From the NCBI GenBank assembly GCA_014526335.1, contig JACTAT010000303.1, forward strand, positions 144,224-208,223: a DNA stretch of 64,000 nucleotides. The letters run 5' to 3'. The notes beneath the pieces are model-generated. The model was not told where the DNA came from. It made no database searches and worked only from the letters and a program-made list of their open reading frames with translations. How positions within the stretch are numbered: the first letter of the stretch is position 1; every line of letters begins with the position of its first letter. This document shows positions 36,852 to 47,002 of the stretch, piece by piece. Made by a program: the position numbers and the translations under genes. The DNA is from Chrysaora quinquecirrha. Taxonomy: Eukaryota; Cnidaria; Scyphozoa; Semaeostomeae; Pelagiidae.

Positions 36852-36990
36852 TTGCCGAATCGTACTCTTAGATTTCTAGCTTTTTGACGCAGCTCCCAAA
36901 AACGTGACCATTCTGTAGCGTGCGTGCAACTCTGTGCATGCCCTTTGCATGACATCCGCCTCTCTCACAAATAGTATACTGATTCTCTTT

Positions 36991-37599
36991 CGATGTTTTT
37001 TCCTCGATGATTTCACTGTACTTCCACTAACCGAGCAAAGAATTTTACTAAGTTTATAATAAACAAATTAATTCATTGGGCCACCGCTTGAAGTTTACAT
37101 CTTAATATTAAAAAATAAATTCCTGTGACATGAGATCTAGGTAAAAGTTTTACTAATACTCTGTATAATAGTGATAAATTGGTTTCCGTCACCTTACTTG
37201 AAAATGATAAATTTTCAGGCTTTTAAAATGTATTCTTTAAAGTTGTAGTTTGTTTACATCTGTCTACAAGTCAGTCAGCAGCATTTTCGTAAGCGCTGTG
37301 ACAGATAGAACAGCATGAATTAAGAACGTTGTTAAAACCTGGACCAAGGAATCGCATTGAGGGGCATGCTGTGGAACTGGCGGAACATGAATAATGAAGA
37401 CCCTCGGGAACAACACCTATGAACAGGACAGGACTGAGGAGCATAAACAATAACAAAACTAAGGAAAAGGACCTTGAAAAAGGATTCAGGAAACGATTCA
37501 GATTAAATTAAGATTAACATTAAGTGTAACTTGATAAGTGTAACTAAGATTAAGAAAATTTTCATAGACTGAGCCCCTTGGACTAAGACCAAGGAACAG
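36991..37599. other. Intronic, nothing recognised
   Basis: AT-rich sequence without a clear repeat or coding signal. Confidence 0.35.
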
Positions 37600-38170
37600 T
37601 TCCTTCACTTGGAGTAAAGGGACCCTTGACAGGGAGCAGAAACAGGACCAGTTATTATGGACTAAGGAACCTAGATTAATACAAAGGAACAAGACCCTGG
37701 ACTAGGACCAAGAAAAAGGACCTATGACTAAGATAAAGGAAATAAGTAGAAAATCGATCTGCAGGCAGCAGTATAGACGAAGGCCATGCAATGACTAACA
37801 ACTTGAATGCACAGACCTTTAAGATAGAGGTTCTTATGATGCAAGGGTTGTCACCAGGTTGTGGTCAGAGATGGGCAAGGGCTATCTCATGCCCTGGACA
37901 GGGAGTAGAAACAGGACCCATTATGGCTTAAAGATCATGAACTAATACCACGGAACATAACATTTAGAGGGAATGGGGAACAGGACCCTGAACTAGGCTA
38001 AAAAAGGTCCTGGGACCAGAATAAAGGATCTAAGTAGAAGTTACGTCTACAAACAGAAGTATGGGTAAGGACTGTAAGGACCATTGAATCACTCGAATGC
38101 ATAGACCTTATAAGGCGGAGGTTGTCATAAGGCGTAGGTTGTCACTAGGCGGTGGTCAGACACGGGCAAG
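37600..38170. repeat. Two-copy 280-bp tandem duplication
   Basis: GACAGGGAGCAGAAACAGGAC at 37628 and GACAGGGAGTAGAAACAGGAC at 37898 open parallel stretches. These continue through GGACC, AAGTAGAA, GAATGCA(C/T)AGACC, GTTGTCAC and CAGA-A-GGGCAAGGGCTA. The copies have diverged considerably. The class is unknown. Confidence 0.55.
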
Positions 38171-38633
38171 GGCTAGTAGGATATATAATAGTGTACGAGT
38201 TAATATTTTAGGTATACATTTTCAGGAATTTGGTATAAATAGTGGGCATAGGGATTTTGTGTCTTTGGTGGTACGTCCCTTATTCTCGACTTAGTCAACT
38301 TTCCCTGCCCCGGGAAATTTCTCTGTAAGACATATTTCGGTTACCTCACCCATCTTCTGCTTCAAGTAAAGCTAATTATGACGTGATTATTTACAACAAA
38401 ATTATTTGACCGTTACCAAAACCGTTACAATATTTGAAAGTACAAAGGATAACTTAAAATTTTAAATTTGAAAATTCGAAGAGACAATTTGGTAGAACGT
38501 GAGTTTGAACGAATTACCAATAAATGCTCAGCAAAAATCTAAATACAACAAGAACAATTTGAAATGATCTCACCCAAAACTTTGGTAGGCTTTGCTTGCG
38601 TGCCGCAGTAGAATAGCAGCGAGAGAGAGAAAC

Positions 38634-38703
38634 TTAGCCTGCGCGCAGACTCAGACACTTTCAAGAGTGTAGAGTCTGCGAATTAAAGTCCAAAAGCTTG
38701 TTC
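38634..38703. repeat. 70-bp repeat, left member of a distant inverted pair
   Basis: Contains GACTCAGACACTTTCAAGAG and GTCTGCGAATTAAAGTCCAA. The reverse complement, nearly identical, lies at 44640-44709, 6 kb away. The pair brackets the palindromes, minisatellite and Harbinger remnant. Confidence 0.7.
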
Positions 38704-39587
38704 CCGCCTCGTTTCCAAAAAGACGGCTATTGTTTTCAAAAGCTTTTCTTTTGTTATTCTATTGTTTTTTGACCAATAAAATCACCTAGCAGTTTTTCGC
38801 CAGGCAGCTAGGAATTTGATTGGTTTGTACGGACAATGATGAGCGGTGGCTTGAGAAATTTCGCGCGTTGATGAATTGCGCGGAGGAATTTTCGACCTCG
38901 GTGACAGCGAGGGCTTTGAAGACTTGCAGTGATGGGATTTTCAACTTCAGAAATGGATGTTAAATGATGGATGATTGATGAATGTTTTTTGGAATTTCTT
39001 TCAAGCATTGAAAGCTTTCGAGAAGATGATTCGAAGAAAATTTTAGCTAAATCCTCTTAGCTAATTGATCATATCTTTGCAGTTGGTGATGGGCCTAGAT
39101 ATCTAGATTTGATGATGGTGTACCACTCTTTGAAGAAACCGAGTTGTACAAATGTGGCACGATATAGGATAAGACACGAAACGTTGCTCCCTGGTTGGTG
39201 AGCAACGGAGCAACCGATGCGCACGCAGCCAAGTTCGATGTTTTGAAGCCTGTAACGTCTTCCTGAAAACAAGGCACAAGGCAAATCGAAACAAACACCG
39301 ATAGCAAAGACGTAAAAAATGAAAACCTGAGGGGAAAATAAGCCTGAAAATCTTTGTATCAAGTTATACTGTGTAGGACTGCACATAAAATCAAAGTCAA
39401 TCAACTTTTGGGAAGCATGCAGGCCTTTAAGGCAGACGAGCCGACCAAATGGAAACGGAAGTAGACTAGGCCTATATCCTCTGTGGACAACGACAAATAA
39501 ACTTGAGAACTTCGCAAAAATACAGCTCGAACCCTAGAAAATACACATGTTTAAATTAACGAATACCAACTTAACTTAAATAAATGT
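38704..39587. other. Intronic, nothing recognised
   Basis: Several minus-strand frames of about 70-110 codons overlap near 39069-39404, but none shows a domain. Confidence 0.3.
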
Positions 39588-40050
39588 ATAAAAATAGCAA
39601 CAAATAGAAACATAGCTTAATCTTCTCTCTTTGTTTATTTATTTCTTATTTCTTAGTCTTCCAAGTAAAAATTTAATTTCTATTTGTTGCTATTTTTAAA
39701 CAATTCTCAAATTTGGCGGCCAAATTTGAGAATTGTTTAAAATAGCAACAAATAGAAACTTACCTTAATCTTCTATCTTTGTTTATTTATTTCTTATTTC
39801 TTAGTCTTCAAATTAAAAATTTAATTTCTATTTGTTGCTATTTTTAAACAATTCTCAAATTTGGCCAAATTTGAGAATTGTTTAAAAATAGCAACAAATA
39901 GAAACTTAGCTTAATCTTCTCTCTTTCTTTATTTATTTCTTATTTCTTAGTCTTCCAAGTAAAAATTTAATTTCTATTTGTTGCTATTTTTAAACAATTC
40001 TCAAATTTGGCCGCCAAATTTGAGAATTGTTTAAAAATAGCAACAAATAC
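39588..40050. repeat. Tandem array of three 80-bp palindromes
   Basis: Palindromes at 39677-39758, 39825-39904 and 39971-40049 have arms TTTCTATTTGTTGCTATTTT plus TAAACAATTCTCAAATTTGG. Their centres are GCGGCC, a direct TTTGGCCAAA junction, and CCGCC. Spacing is 148 and 146 bases, and the linkers contain TTCTTATTTCTTAGTCTTC. A half arm at about 39588 precedes the first full copy. Each palindrome can form a near-perfect hairpin or cruciform. Confidence 0.9.
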
Positions 40051-40092
40051 ATAGTGATTGAACATAGTGAATTAACATAGTGACATTAGTGA

Positions 40093-42205
40093 CAGTTGCT
40101 CTGGTTGCCCGGTTGCCCTGGTTGCTCGGTTGCTCTGGTTGCTCAGTTGCTCTGGTTGCCCGGTTGCTCTGGTTGCCCAGTTACTCTGGTTGCCCGGTTG
40201 CTCTGGTTGCTCTGGTTGCCCGGTTGCTCTGGTTGCCCAGTTACTCTGGTTGCCCGGTTGCTCTGGTTGCCCAGTTGCTCTGGTTGCCCGGTTGCTCTGG
40301 TTGCCCGGTTGCTCTGGTTGCTCTGGTTGCCCAGTTGCTCTGGTTGCTCTGGTTGCCCTGTTGCTCTGGTTGCTCGGTTGCCCAGTTGCTCTGGTTGCCC
40401 GGTTGCTCTGGTTGCCCAGTTGCTCTGGTTGCTCTGGTTGCTCTGGTTGCCCGGTTGCTCTGGTTGCTCTGGTTGCTCTGGTTGCCCAGTTGCTCTGGTT
40501 GCTCTGGTTGCTCTGGTTGCCCAGTTGCTCTGGTTGCTCTGGTTGCTCTGGTTGCCCAGTTGCTCTGGTTGCTCTGGTCGCTCTGGTTGCCCGGTTGCTC
40601 TGGTTGCCCAGTTGCTCTGGTTGCCCAGTTGCTCTGGTTGCCCGGTTGCTCTGGTTGCCGGGTCGCTCTGGTTGCCCAGTTGCTCTGGTTGCTCGGTTGC
40701 TCTGGTTGCTCTGGTTGCCCAGTTGCTCTGGTTGCTCGGTTGCTCTGGTTGCCCGGTTGCTCTGGTTGCCCGGTTGCTCTGGTTGCCCAGTTGCTCTGGT
40801 TGCCCAGTTGCTCTGGTTGCCCGGTTGCTCTGGTTGCCCGGTCGCTCTGGTTGCCCAGTTGCTCTGGTTGCTCGGTTGCTCTGGTTGCCCAGTTGCTCTG
40901 GTTGCTCGGTTGCTCTGGTTGCCCGGTTGCTCTGGTTACCCAGTTGCTCTCGTTGCTCTGGTTGCCCAGTTGCTCTGGTTGCTCTGGTTGCCCGGTTGCT
41001 CTGGTTGCTCTCGTTGCCCACTTGCTCTGGTTACTCGGTTGCTCTGGTTGCTCTGGTTGCCCGGTTGCTCCGGTTGCTCTGGTTGCTCTGGTTGCTCGGT
41101 TGCTCTGGTTGCTCTGGTTGCCCGGTCGCTCTGGTTGCCCAGTTGCTCTGGTTGCTCGGTTGCTCTGGTTGCTCTGGTTGCCCAGTTGCTCTGGTTGCTC
41201 GGTTGCTCTGGTTGCCCGGTTGCTCTGGTTGCCCAGTTGCTCTGGTTGCTCTGGTTGCCCAGTTGCTCTGGTTGCTCTCGTTGCCCAGTTGCTCTGGTTG
41301 CTCTGGTTGCCCGGTTGCTCTCGTTGCCCAGTTGCTCTGATTGCCCGGTTGCTCTGGTTGCCCAGTTGCTCTGGTTGCTCTGGTTGCTCTGGTTGCCCGG
41401 TTGCTCTGGTTGCCCAGTTGCTCTGGTTGCCCAGTTGCTCTGGTTGCCCGGTTGCTCTGGTTGCCCGGTCGCTCTGGTTGCCCAGTTGCTCTGGTTGCTC
41501 GGTTGCTCTGGTTGCTCTGGTTGCCCAGTTGCTCTGGTTGCTCGGTTGCTCTGGTTGCCCGGTTGCTCTGGTTGCCCGGTTGCTCTGGTTGCCCAGTTGC
41601 TCTGGTTGCCCAGTTGCTCTGGTTGCCCGGTTGCTCTGGTTGCCCGGTCGCTCTGGTTGCCCAGTTGCTCTGGTTGCTCGGTTGCTCTGGTTGCTCTGGT
41701 TGCCCAGTTGCTCTGGTTGCTCGGTTGCTCTGGTTGCCCGGTTGCTCTGGTTTCCCAGTTGCTCTCGTTGCTCTGGTTGCCCAGTTGCTCTGGTTGCTCT
41801 GGTTGCCCGGTTGCTCTGGTTGCTCTCGTTGCCCAGTTGCTCTGGTTGCTCGGTTGCTCTGGTTGCTCTGGTTGCCCGGTTGCTCCGGTTGCTCTGGTTG
41901 CTCTGGTTGCTCGGTTGCTCTGGTTGCTCTGGTTGCCCGGTCGCTCTGGTTGCCCAGTTGCTCTGGTTGCTCGGTTGCTCTGGTTGCTCTGGTTGCCCAG
42001 TTGCTCTGGTTGCTCGGTTGCTCTGGTTGCCCGGTTGCTCTGGTTGCCCAGTTGCTCTGGTTGCTCTGGTTGCCCAGTTGCTCTGGTTGCTCTCGTTGCC
42101 CAGTTGCTCTGGTTGCTCTGGTTGCCCGGTTGCTCTGGTTGCTCTCGTTGCCCAGTTGCTCTGGTTGCTCGGTTGCTCTGGTTGCTCTAGTTGCCCGGTT
42201 GCTCG
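40093..42205. repeat. 2.1-kb minisatellite of 9+8-bp (17-bp) units
   Basis: The units are GTTGCTCTG (9) and the 8-mers GTTGCCCG, GTTGCCCA or GTTGCTCG, mostly alternating to give a 17-bp period, with extra 9-mers inserted. No combination contains a stop in several frames, so long frames open on both strands (up to about 734 codons, Leu/Val/Ala/Cys-rich). Rare variants recur about 806-815 bases apart: GTCGCTCTGG at 40841 and 41647, and GTTGCTCCGG at 41065 and 41880. This shows a higher-order duplication. I treat it as non-coding satellite. Confidence 0.93.
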
Positions 42206-42871
42206 GGAGTTGTATGTCTGGCCTGGTCTATATCTGCTAAAAAACTCAGAGGATTTGGATGTCCTCTCACTGTACAAATGGTGACCTCCGAATATGCCTA
42301 ATATAAACAATCTGAACACAAGCAGAACTGTCCTGCCTTGATTTAACTTGTTAGATGTAATGTAAGGATGCTGGATTGGATATCTTGCTATGTGAACATT
42401 GTGCTTTTTTGTGGCAAACACTTTTCATTGTATCCGTGGCTATAATTAGAAAGAACAGACATCTGATTTAAGACAACCTAATGCCCTGAACTGTACCCCA
42501 ATCTGTTTCCAAAACTACCCATACATATTGAGCACAATACTACTCTGCTCCTACTTTTTTGTAATTTTCTAAATTTCACATTGCAACCTGTTGTCCCTGC
42601 CTCCTATGTTTGATGGTCTCGAGTGTTTCAACCTACATATTCTTCAGGACCAACACCTAAGAAGTAAATTATAACAAACTTTTGCTGAGCCAAGACTCTG
42701 CCTAAAACATTGTTATTATGTTAAAACCTGATGAAATTTAACACTACAGAAAGCAGAGTCAGAAAGTCAGACAACATTCTGTGAATGTGATCTTTGAAGG
42801 TATTCAATAGTATGATAATGATTACAAGAAGCCTTCTAAGCAGTGTATTGCTGCAAGTTTCTTCTTCTGCA
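42206..42871. other. Intronic, nothing recognised
   Basis: Unique-looking sequence between the minisatellite and a Harbinger remnant; no motif seen. Confidence 0.35.
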
Positions 42872-42874
42872 TTA

Positions 42875-43719
42875 GGGCTGTTTTATACGTCAAGCTGTAC
42901 CGTGCCGAATCGAGTGAATTCTGGTTGGTTCGGCACGGCACGGCTGTATAAAACCAAATTTTTACTTGATTCGGCACGGCATGACTGAGTCGAACCATTC
43001 ACCTAGAGCTCCTCACCCGGTACAGCACGACACGGCCAAGTTCGACTTATAAAACGAAATGCCGTACAGTGGCAAATCATAAATAACGATGCGCATTGTA
43101 ACTTGAACACAACGAAAGCAAAATGGCTGACGATGATTATGAAAACAGTTGATACTTCATGAAAGCTCTTTTAATAAAAAAAATATTTGCTTCAAGAACA
43201 AGAAGAATAAATATGATGTCGTATTTGAATATACTTATGCAACAGTCACTCAGAAGAAGATCATTAATATCTTTTATCGTCGCAATTTTACAGTCAACTG
43301 GAAGAGAAGAAGAAAGCCTGAGAACCTGTCGTTGTTTCATCAGAAACATAGGCTGGTTTGAAAATGTATGGACTAACTACTCGCTCAAAAGATTTTAAGA
43401 AGATTTTCAGGTTGCAAAAACAAGCCTTTGTTTACATCCTTGACGTGATCAGGCCATTTTTATTTCCAAAAGAGAAGCCAGTCAAGGAAGCAACAAACAT
43501 TTCATCATCATCTTGAACGGTTTCAGTATTACATAAAGCATGTTGTTTGGCGGCCATCATGGATCAATTGCTGAGTGCGAGTGTGTGTATTAAGCATGCG
43601 CATTTGATTGCTTGTGTTGTGCATGACTGTATAAAACCAAGGCGTTTCACGTGTTGTTCCAATGCCGAACCACATATTTTCAGTTTTGGCACGGCACGGC
43701 TCGACGTTTAAAACGGCCC
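42875..43719 (+). mobile_element. PIF/Harbinger element, internally deleted
   Basis: The terminal inverted repeats read GGGCTGTTTTATACGTCAAG on the left and, inverted, GGGCCGTTTTAAACGTCGAG on the right. TTA target duplications lie at 42872-42874 and 43720-43722, the hallmark of this superfamily. GGCACGGCACGG words recur subterminally. The 845-bp copy keeps the start of a transposase-like frame but not the catalytic DDE part. Confidence 0.85.
43124..43516 (+). pseudogene. Harbinger transposase N-terminal remnant
   Basis: The frame from 43159 ends CRCFIRNIGWFENVWTNYS, then LKRF and a stop. One frame over, it continues FKKIFRLQKQAFVYILDVIR and PFLFPKEKPV. Harbinger transposases show a similar GWW-NVW-NYSDERFKK-FR order ahead of the DDE domain. 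A single frame change near 43397 separates the two halves. Confidence 0.65.
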
Positions 43720-43722
43720 TTA

Positions 43723-44639
43723 GATGAACTAACACGGTGTTGTGTTGCTCACTTACTTAGAGTTTATAGGTGTTGCAAAGGAATCTTTACAAAAATCTTA
43801 CTTCTATTTTTCGCATTCAAGCATTCTAACACTACTGGTCTTGTTTATATGGTTTTGGTTTTGGTTTTTCAATTTAATGTTCTTCTTTTTTACTATGCTG
43901 GTCAAGCCTTTTATGATGTAAAGATGAGCAAATAATCAGCAAATAGCCTAGTATTGAATAATTCTACTCGAAAATTCTTGAACGCATACTTTAAAGTAAC
44001 TTAAGGGGGGGTGGGGTTGAAAGAAGAGGGAATGGGAATATCCTTTTTAAACTCAAGTAGTAGGGGCTGGGATAAAGATAGTGTCTTACAGAGATAGAAG
44101 TAAAAAGTATGTGTGGAGTTCTGGTCCTCAGCCACAGCCACACTCTGCATGACACTAATTAATAGCTAGGTGTCTATCTCAAAACAACAGATTTCGTAAA
44201 ATCTTGTAAGCTTTTAAAATTAAAGGTTTGGCTAATTCCCTTGGAAAAATAAATAAAAATTCCTTGCTCTGCCATAATATCACGCTATTCAGTTGGAGTC
44301 ATGGCCTAAAAGACCAGGACTGTCAAGCCACAGTGTGGGCAGCCTACTACAGACAGTAGGCCTTGGCCTTTCTTTCGTTGCATCTGAAGGACATGCTTCA
44401 GGGTTTTAAAGATACATTTTCCGAGTTAAGTGAGCAGAGTCACATGACAAGGTTTCATTCAAGATAGTATGTTGAAACACGAGATCAAGCCATTGTTTTG
44501 AACTTCTTTATTCCTTGTTAACAACAGCCAACAGCCTTATACGTTACGGCCTCCATTACAAGCCGTACAAACAGTTTCCAGCATGGTATTTGAGCACAGC
44601 TTCTTGTGAGATCAAGGCTATGCTTTTGCTGAGTCAGCA
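43723..44639. other. Intronic, nothing recognised
   Basis: No coding signal; a G-run (GGGGGGGTGGGG) lies near 44006. Confidence 0.35.
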
Positions 44640-44709
44640 GAACAAGCTTTTGGACTTTAATTCGCAGACTCTATACTCTTGAAAGTGTCTGAGTCTTCAC
44701 GGAGGCTAA
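44640..44709. repeat. 70-bp repeat, right member of the inverted pair
   Basis: Reverse complement of 38634-38703 with few differences (for example CTATACTCTTG against the left copy's GAGTGTAG). Confidence 0.7.
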
Positions 44710-45365
44710 GGGTATTACCTAAAATGGCTAGTGCTAAGAATGAGTGACTAAATATGCTAATGTATGTGAATATGATAAAATATGCTAACTACTACAACAA
44801 TTTAGCTGATTACAGATAGTGAAACAGTAAAGTTCACTCATCAAAAATATGTGTTTGCAGTACATGTTTGAAAAGCTTTGCGACAGAAAATTAAACGGGG
44901 TTCAAAACACAATATACATATACAAGTCCAGTCGGTCTTATCTGACAGGTCTCAATCCGTATCTGCTTATACTTTGCTTTCCCCGCGACAATGAAAATCG
45001 GCCTATATAGACATTTTGATGATGAACATGAAGAATGTTGGACAAAAATATTTCAAAGAAGAGAGACTTGATGTTTTTATCGAATATGAACGTCTTCCTT
45101 TCAGTTGTCACATCATATGCCTTCTTTCCAAGACTAGAAGCCACCCAAAGACCAGTATCTCCTTTTCTAGCGCATTGGAAAGCAGGTAATATTGCATTGT
45201 TATATCTCTTAAGATTACTGAATCTGTTATTGAAAGATTTTTTGGATTTGCGGATAAAGAAGATCATTTATAGAACAAGAGGAACTATACACCGTATGTC
45301 CTCTAATAAGTGCTCCCTTTGGATTGAGCTGCTGACCAGATTGGTGTCTGTGACACCCAAGGCAC

Positions 45366-45595
45366 AGTATTGTATTGTATTGTATTGTATTGTATTGTAT
45401 TGTATTGTATTGTATTGTATTGTATTGTATTGTATTGTATTGTATTGTATTGTATTGTATTGTATTGTATTGTATTGTATTGTATTGTATTGTATTGTAT
45501 TGTATTGTATTGTATTGTATTGTATTGTATTGTATTGTATTGTATTGTATTGTATTGTATTGTATTGTATTGTATTGTATTGTATTGTATTGTAT
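45366..45595. repeat. (TATTG)n pentanucleotide microsatellite
   Basis: About 46 essentially perfect repeats. On the minus strand it reads (CAATA)n and follows directly on the 3' end of a LINE fragment, so it probably grew from that element's tail. All frames are open only because the unit has no stop. Confidence 0.95.
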
Positions 45596-46440
45596 CAGTA
45601 TTTTGGGACGATGCCCTATCAGCTAATACTAAATTTAGGTGAATATGCAATGGTAATTTACATAAATAATTATATCAAATATCAAATCTTAAATATTAAA
45701 TTAAAAGAAAACCAAAAAGCTGCTCTTGCTAGAGGTCCTGCTTTTTCTGGGGAAGTTGTTTTACTTCCTTTTTGAAGCAATTTAGAGAGTGTAAGTCTCT
45801 GTATTGTCGTGCGATCTCGTTCCACGTCGAGGCTCCTGTGAATTGGAAACTCTTTTTCGCACATTCCAATCGAGGTTTCGGCAGATGCAGGTTATGGCTA
45901 TTTTGTGCTGTATAGCTTGAAATCTTGGACCTACGGGTAAATTTGTTTAGCAGGTTTTCGAACAGTTGCCATAAAGGATCTTGTGTGTCATAACTAATCT
46001 ATCATATTTTATCAATTCTTTAACCAGTCATAAGCCAGTCATAAGCCCATCATTCTTGTATTTTGCATTTGTAATCAGGAGCTTTTCCCTTGTCTGCAGT
46101 TTCTGGAGAGCGTCGAGTTTCGTATCAGAAATGCACCCCCATATTATGTTACCCTATCTTAGGTGGCTCTCGACCAATGCTCTATAGACTGCTGCTAGCT
46201 TTGACTGAGAATATCTTTCAATTTCTTAATGACAGAGAGGCAAGTTTTGACCTTAGTTTTAACTATTTAATATTGATCAAGCTTAGGTTGTCGTCTATAT
46301 TGAGGCCGAGGTACTTTGTTTTGGTGACCATTTCTATTTTTTTATCGTTTACCTCGATTTCCGTTAGCTCATTCAAGACATTCTGCTTAATGATTCTGCG
46401 ACAGTAAATGTGAAAGTTCTGAATGGGATGAATCAAGAGA
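45596..46440 (-). mobile_element. LINE 3' fragment ending in (ATACA)n
   Basis: The minus strand has VTKTKYLGLNIDDNLSL, the thumb-region block typical of non-LTR reverse transcriptases. Downstream it has a C-terminal stretch ending near LPQKKQDL, broken by several stops. A short 3' UTR then meets the pentanucleotide tract. The clade is not fixed; it is Jockey/CR1-like. Confidence 0.7.
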
Positions 46441-47002
46441 CATCTTTTGCCAGTTGCTGCAAAACTTGTTTTTAGTCAGACATAACGATAGTTTACTCAT
46501 AAATTTTCACATAATTGCTCCTCTTTGAGGATTTTTTAATAAGTGTCCCGGGTCCTTAATAGAGGAAAGGTGGTAAAAAAATCAATTTCTTCCAGTAATC
46601 AATTACCCATTTCGAAATTGAAATTGAATCAAACTTTTCACCCCAAATGGTCTAAGCCCTTTGAAATCGTAAACTCTGCATACTCGTAAAATCAACTGTT
46701 CCAGCGCTAGGAGAGTGAAATTTTGCACCTAGAGTAAAATTGAATGCTTAATATGAATTTGGAATTGAAATTTCAATATCTCGGTATTTTAACAAATTTC
46801 CATAGTGGCGGTGGTTCGTCGAAAAGGTGTACAGCAACGACGCTGCCCTTTGGAGGGATATACAGTACAATATAACATTTGTTGGCTGTATGCAGTATAC
46901 AGTGAGAAGTATATTTGTGTAGCTGTTTATGAGCGAAGTTTATAATTGTAATTTTACAACCCAACTTCTCTGGTATTTGAGATTTGTTCTCTTTGCTTTT
47001 AG
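46441..47002. other. End of putative intron 1
   Basis: AT-rich sequence ending in the acceptor TTTGCTTTTAG at 47002. No other feature seen. Confidence 0.4.

Larger units (their letters stand above)
31230..36990 (-). mobile_element. CR1/L2-like non-LTR retrotransposon, nearly full length
   Basis: On the minus strand the order is a short 5' region, ORF1 (from 36851), ORF2 with an APE endonuclease, reverse transcriptase and a C-terminal Cys motif (to about 31378), and a 3' UTR ending in an A-run (31236-31246 as T on the plus strand). Both ORFs are broken by frame changes. A length of about 5.7 kb suggests a complete but inactivated copy. It lies antisense inside the putative first intron of the adhesion GPCR. 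Confidence 0.85.

Noticed and set aside
40080..42284. A 734-codon plus-strand frame and a 726-codon minus-strand frame
   Set aside because: Both are by-products of a stop-free minisatellite; the repeat is open in many frames and has no domain.
45035..45775. A 246-codon frame with a Tyr-Cys-Ile-Val-Leu repeat
   Set aside because: It is a read-through of the pentanucleotide microsatellite; frames on both strands are equally open.
45596..46407. Plus-strand frames at 45981-46407
   Set aside because: They are the antisense of a LINE reverse transcriptase fragment.
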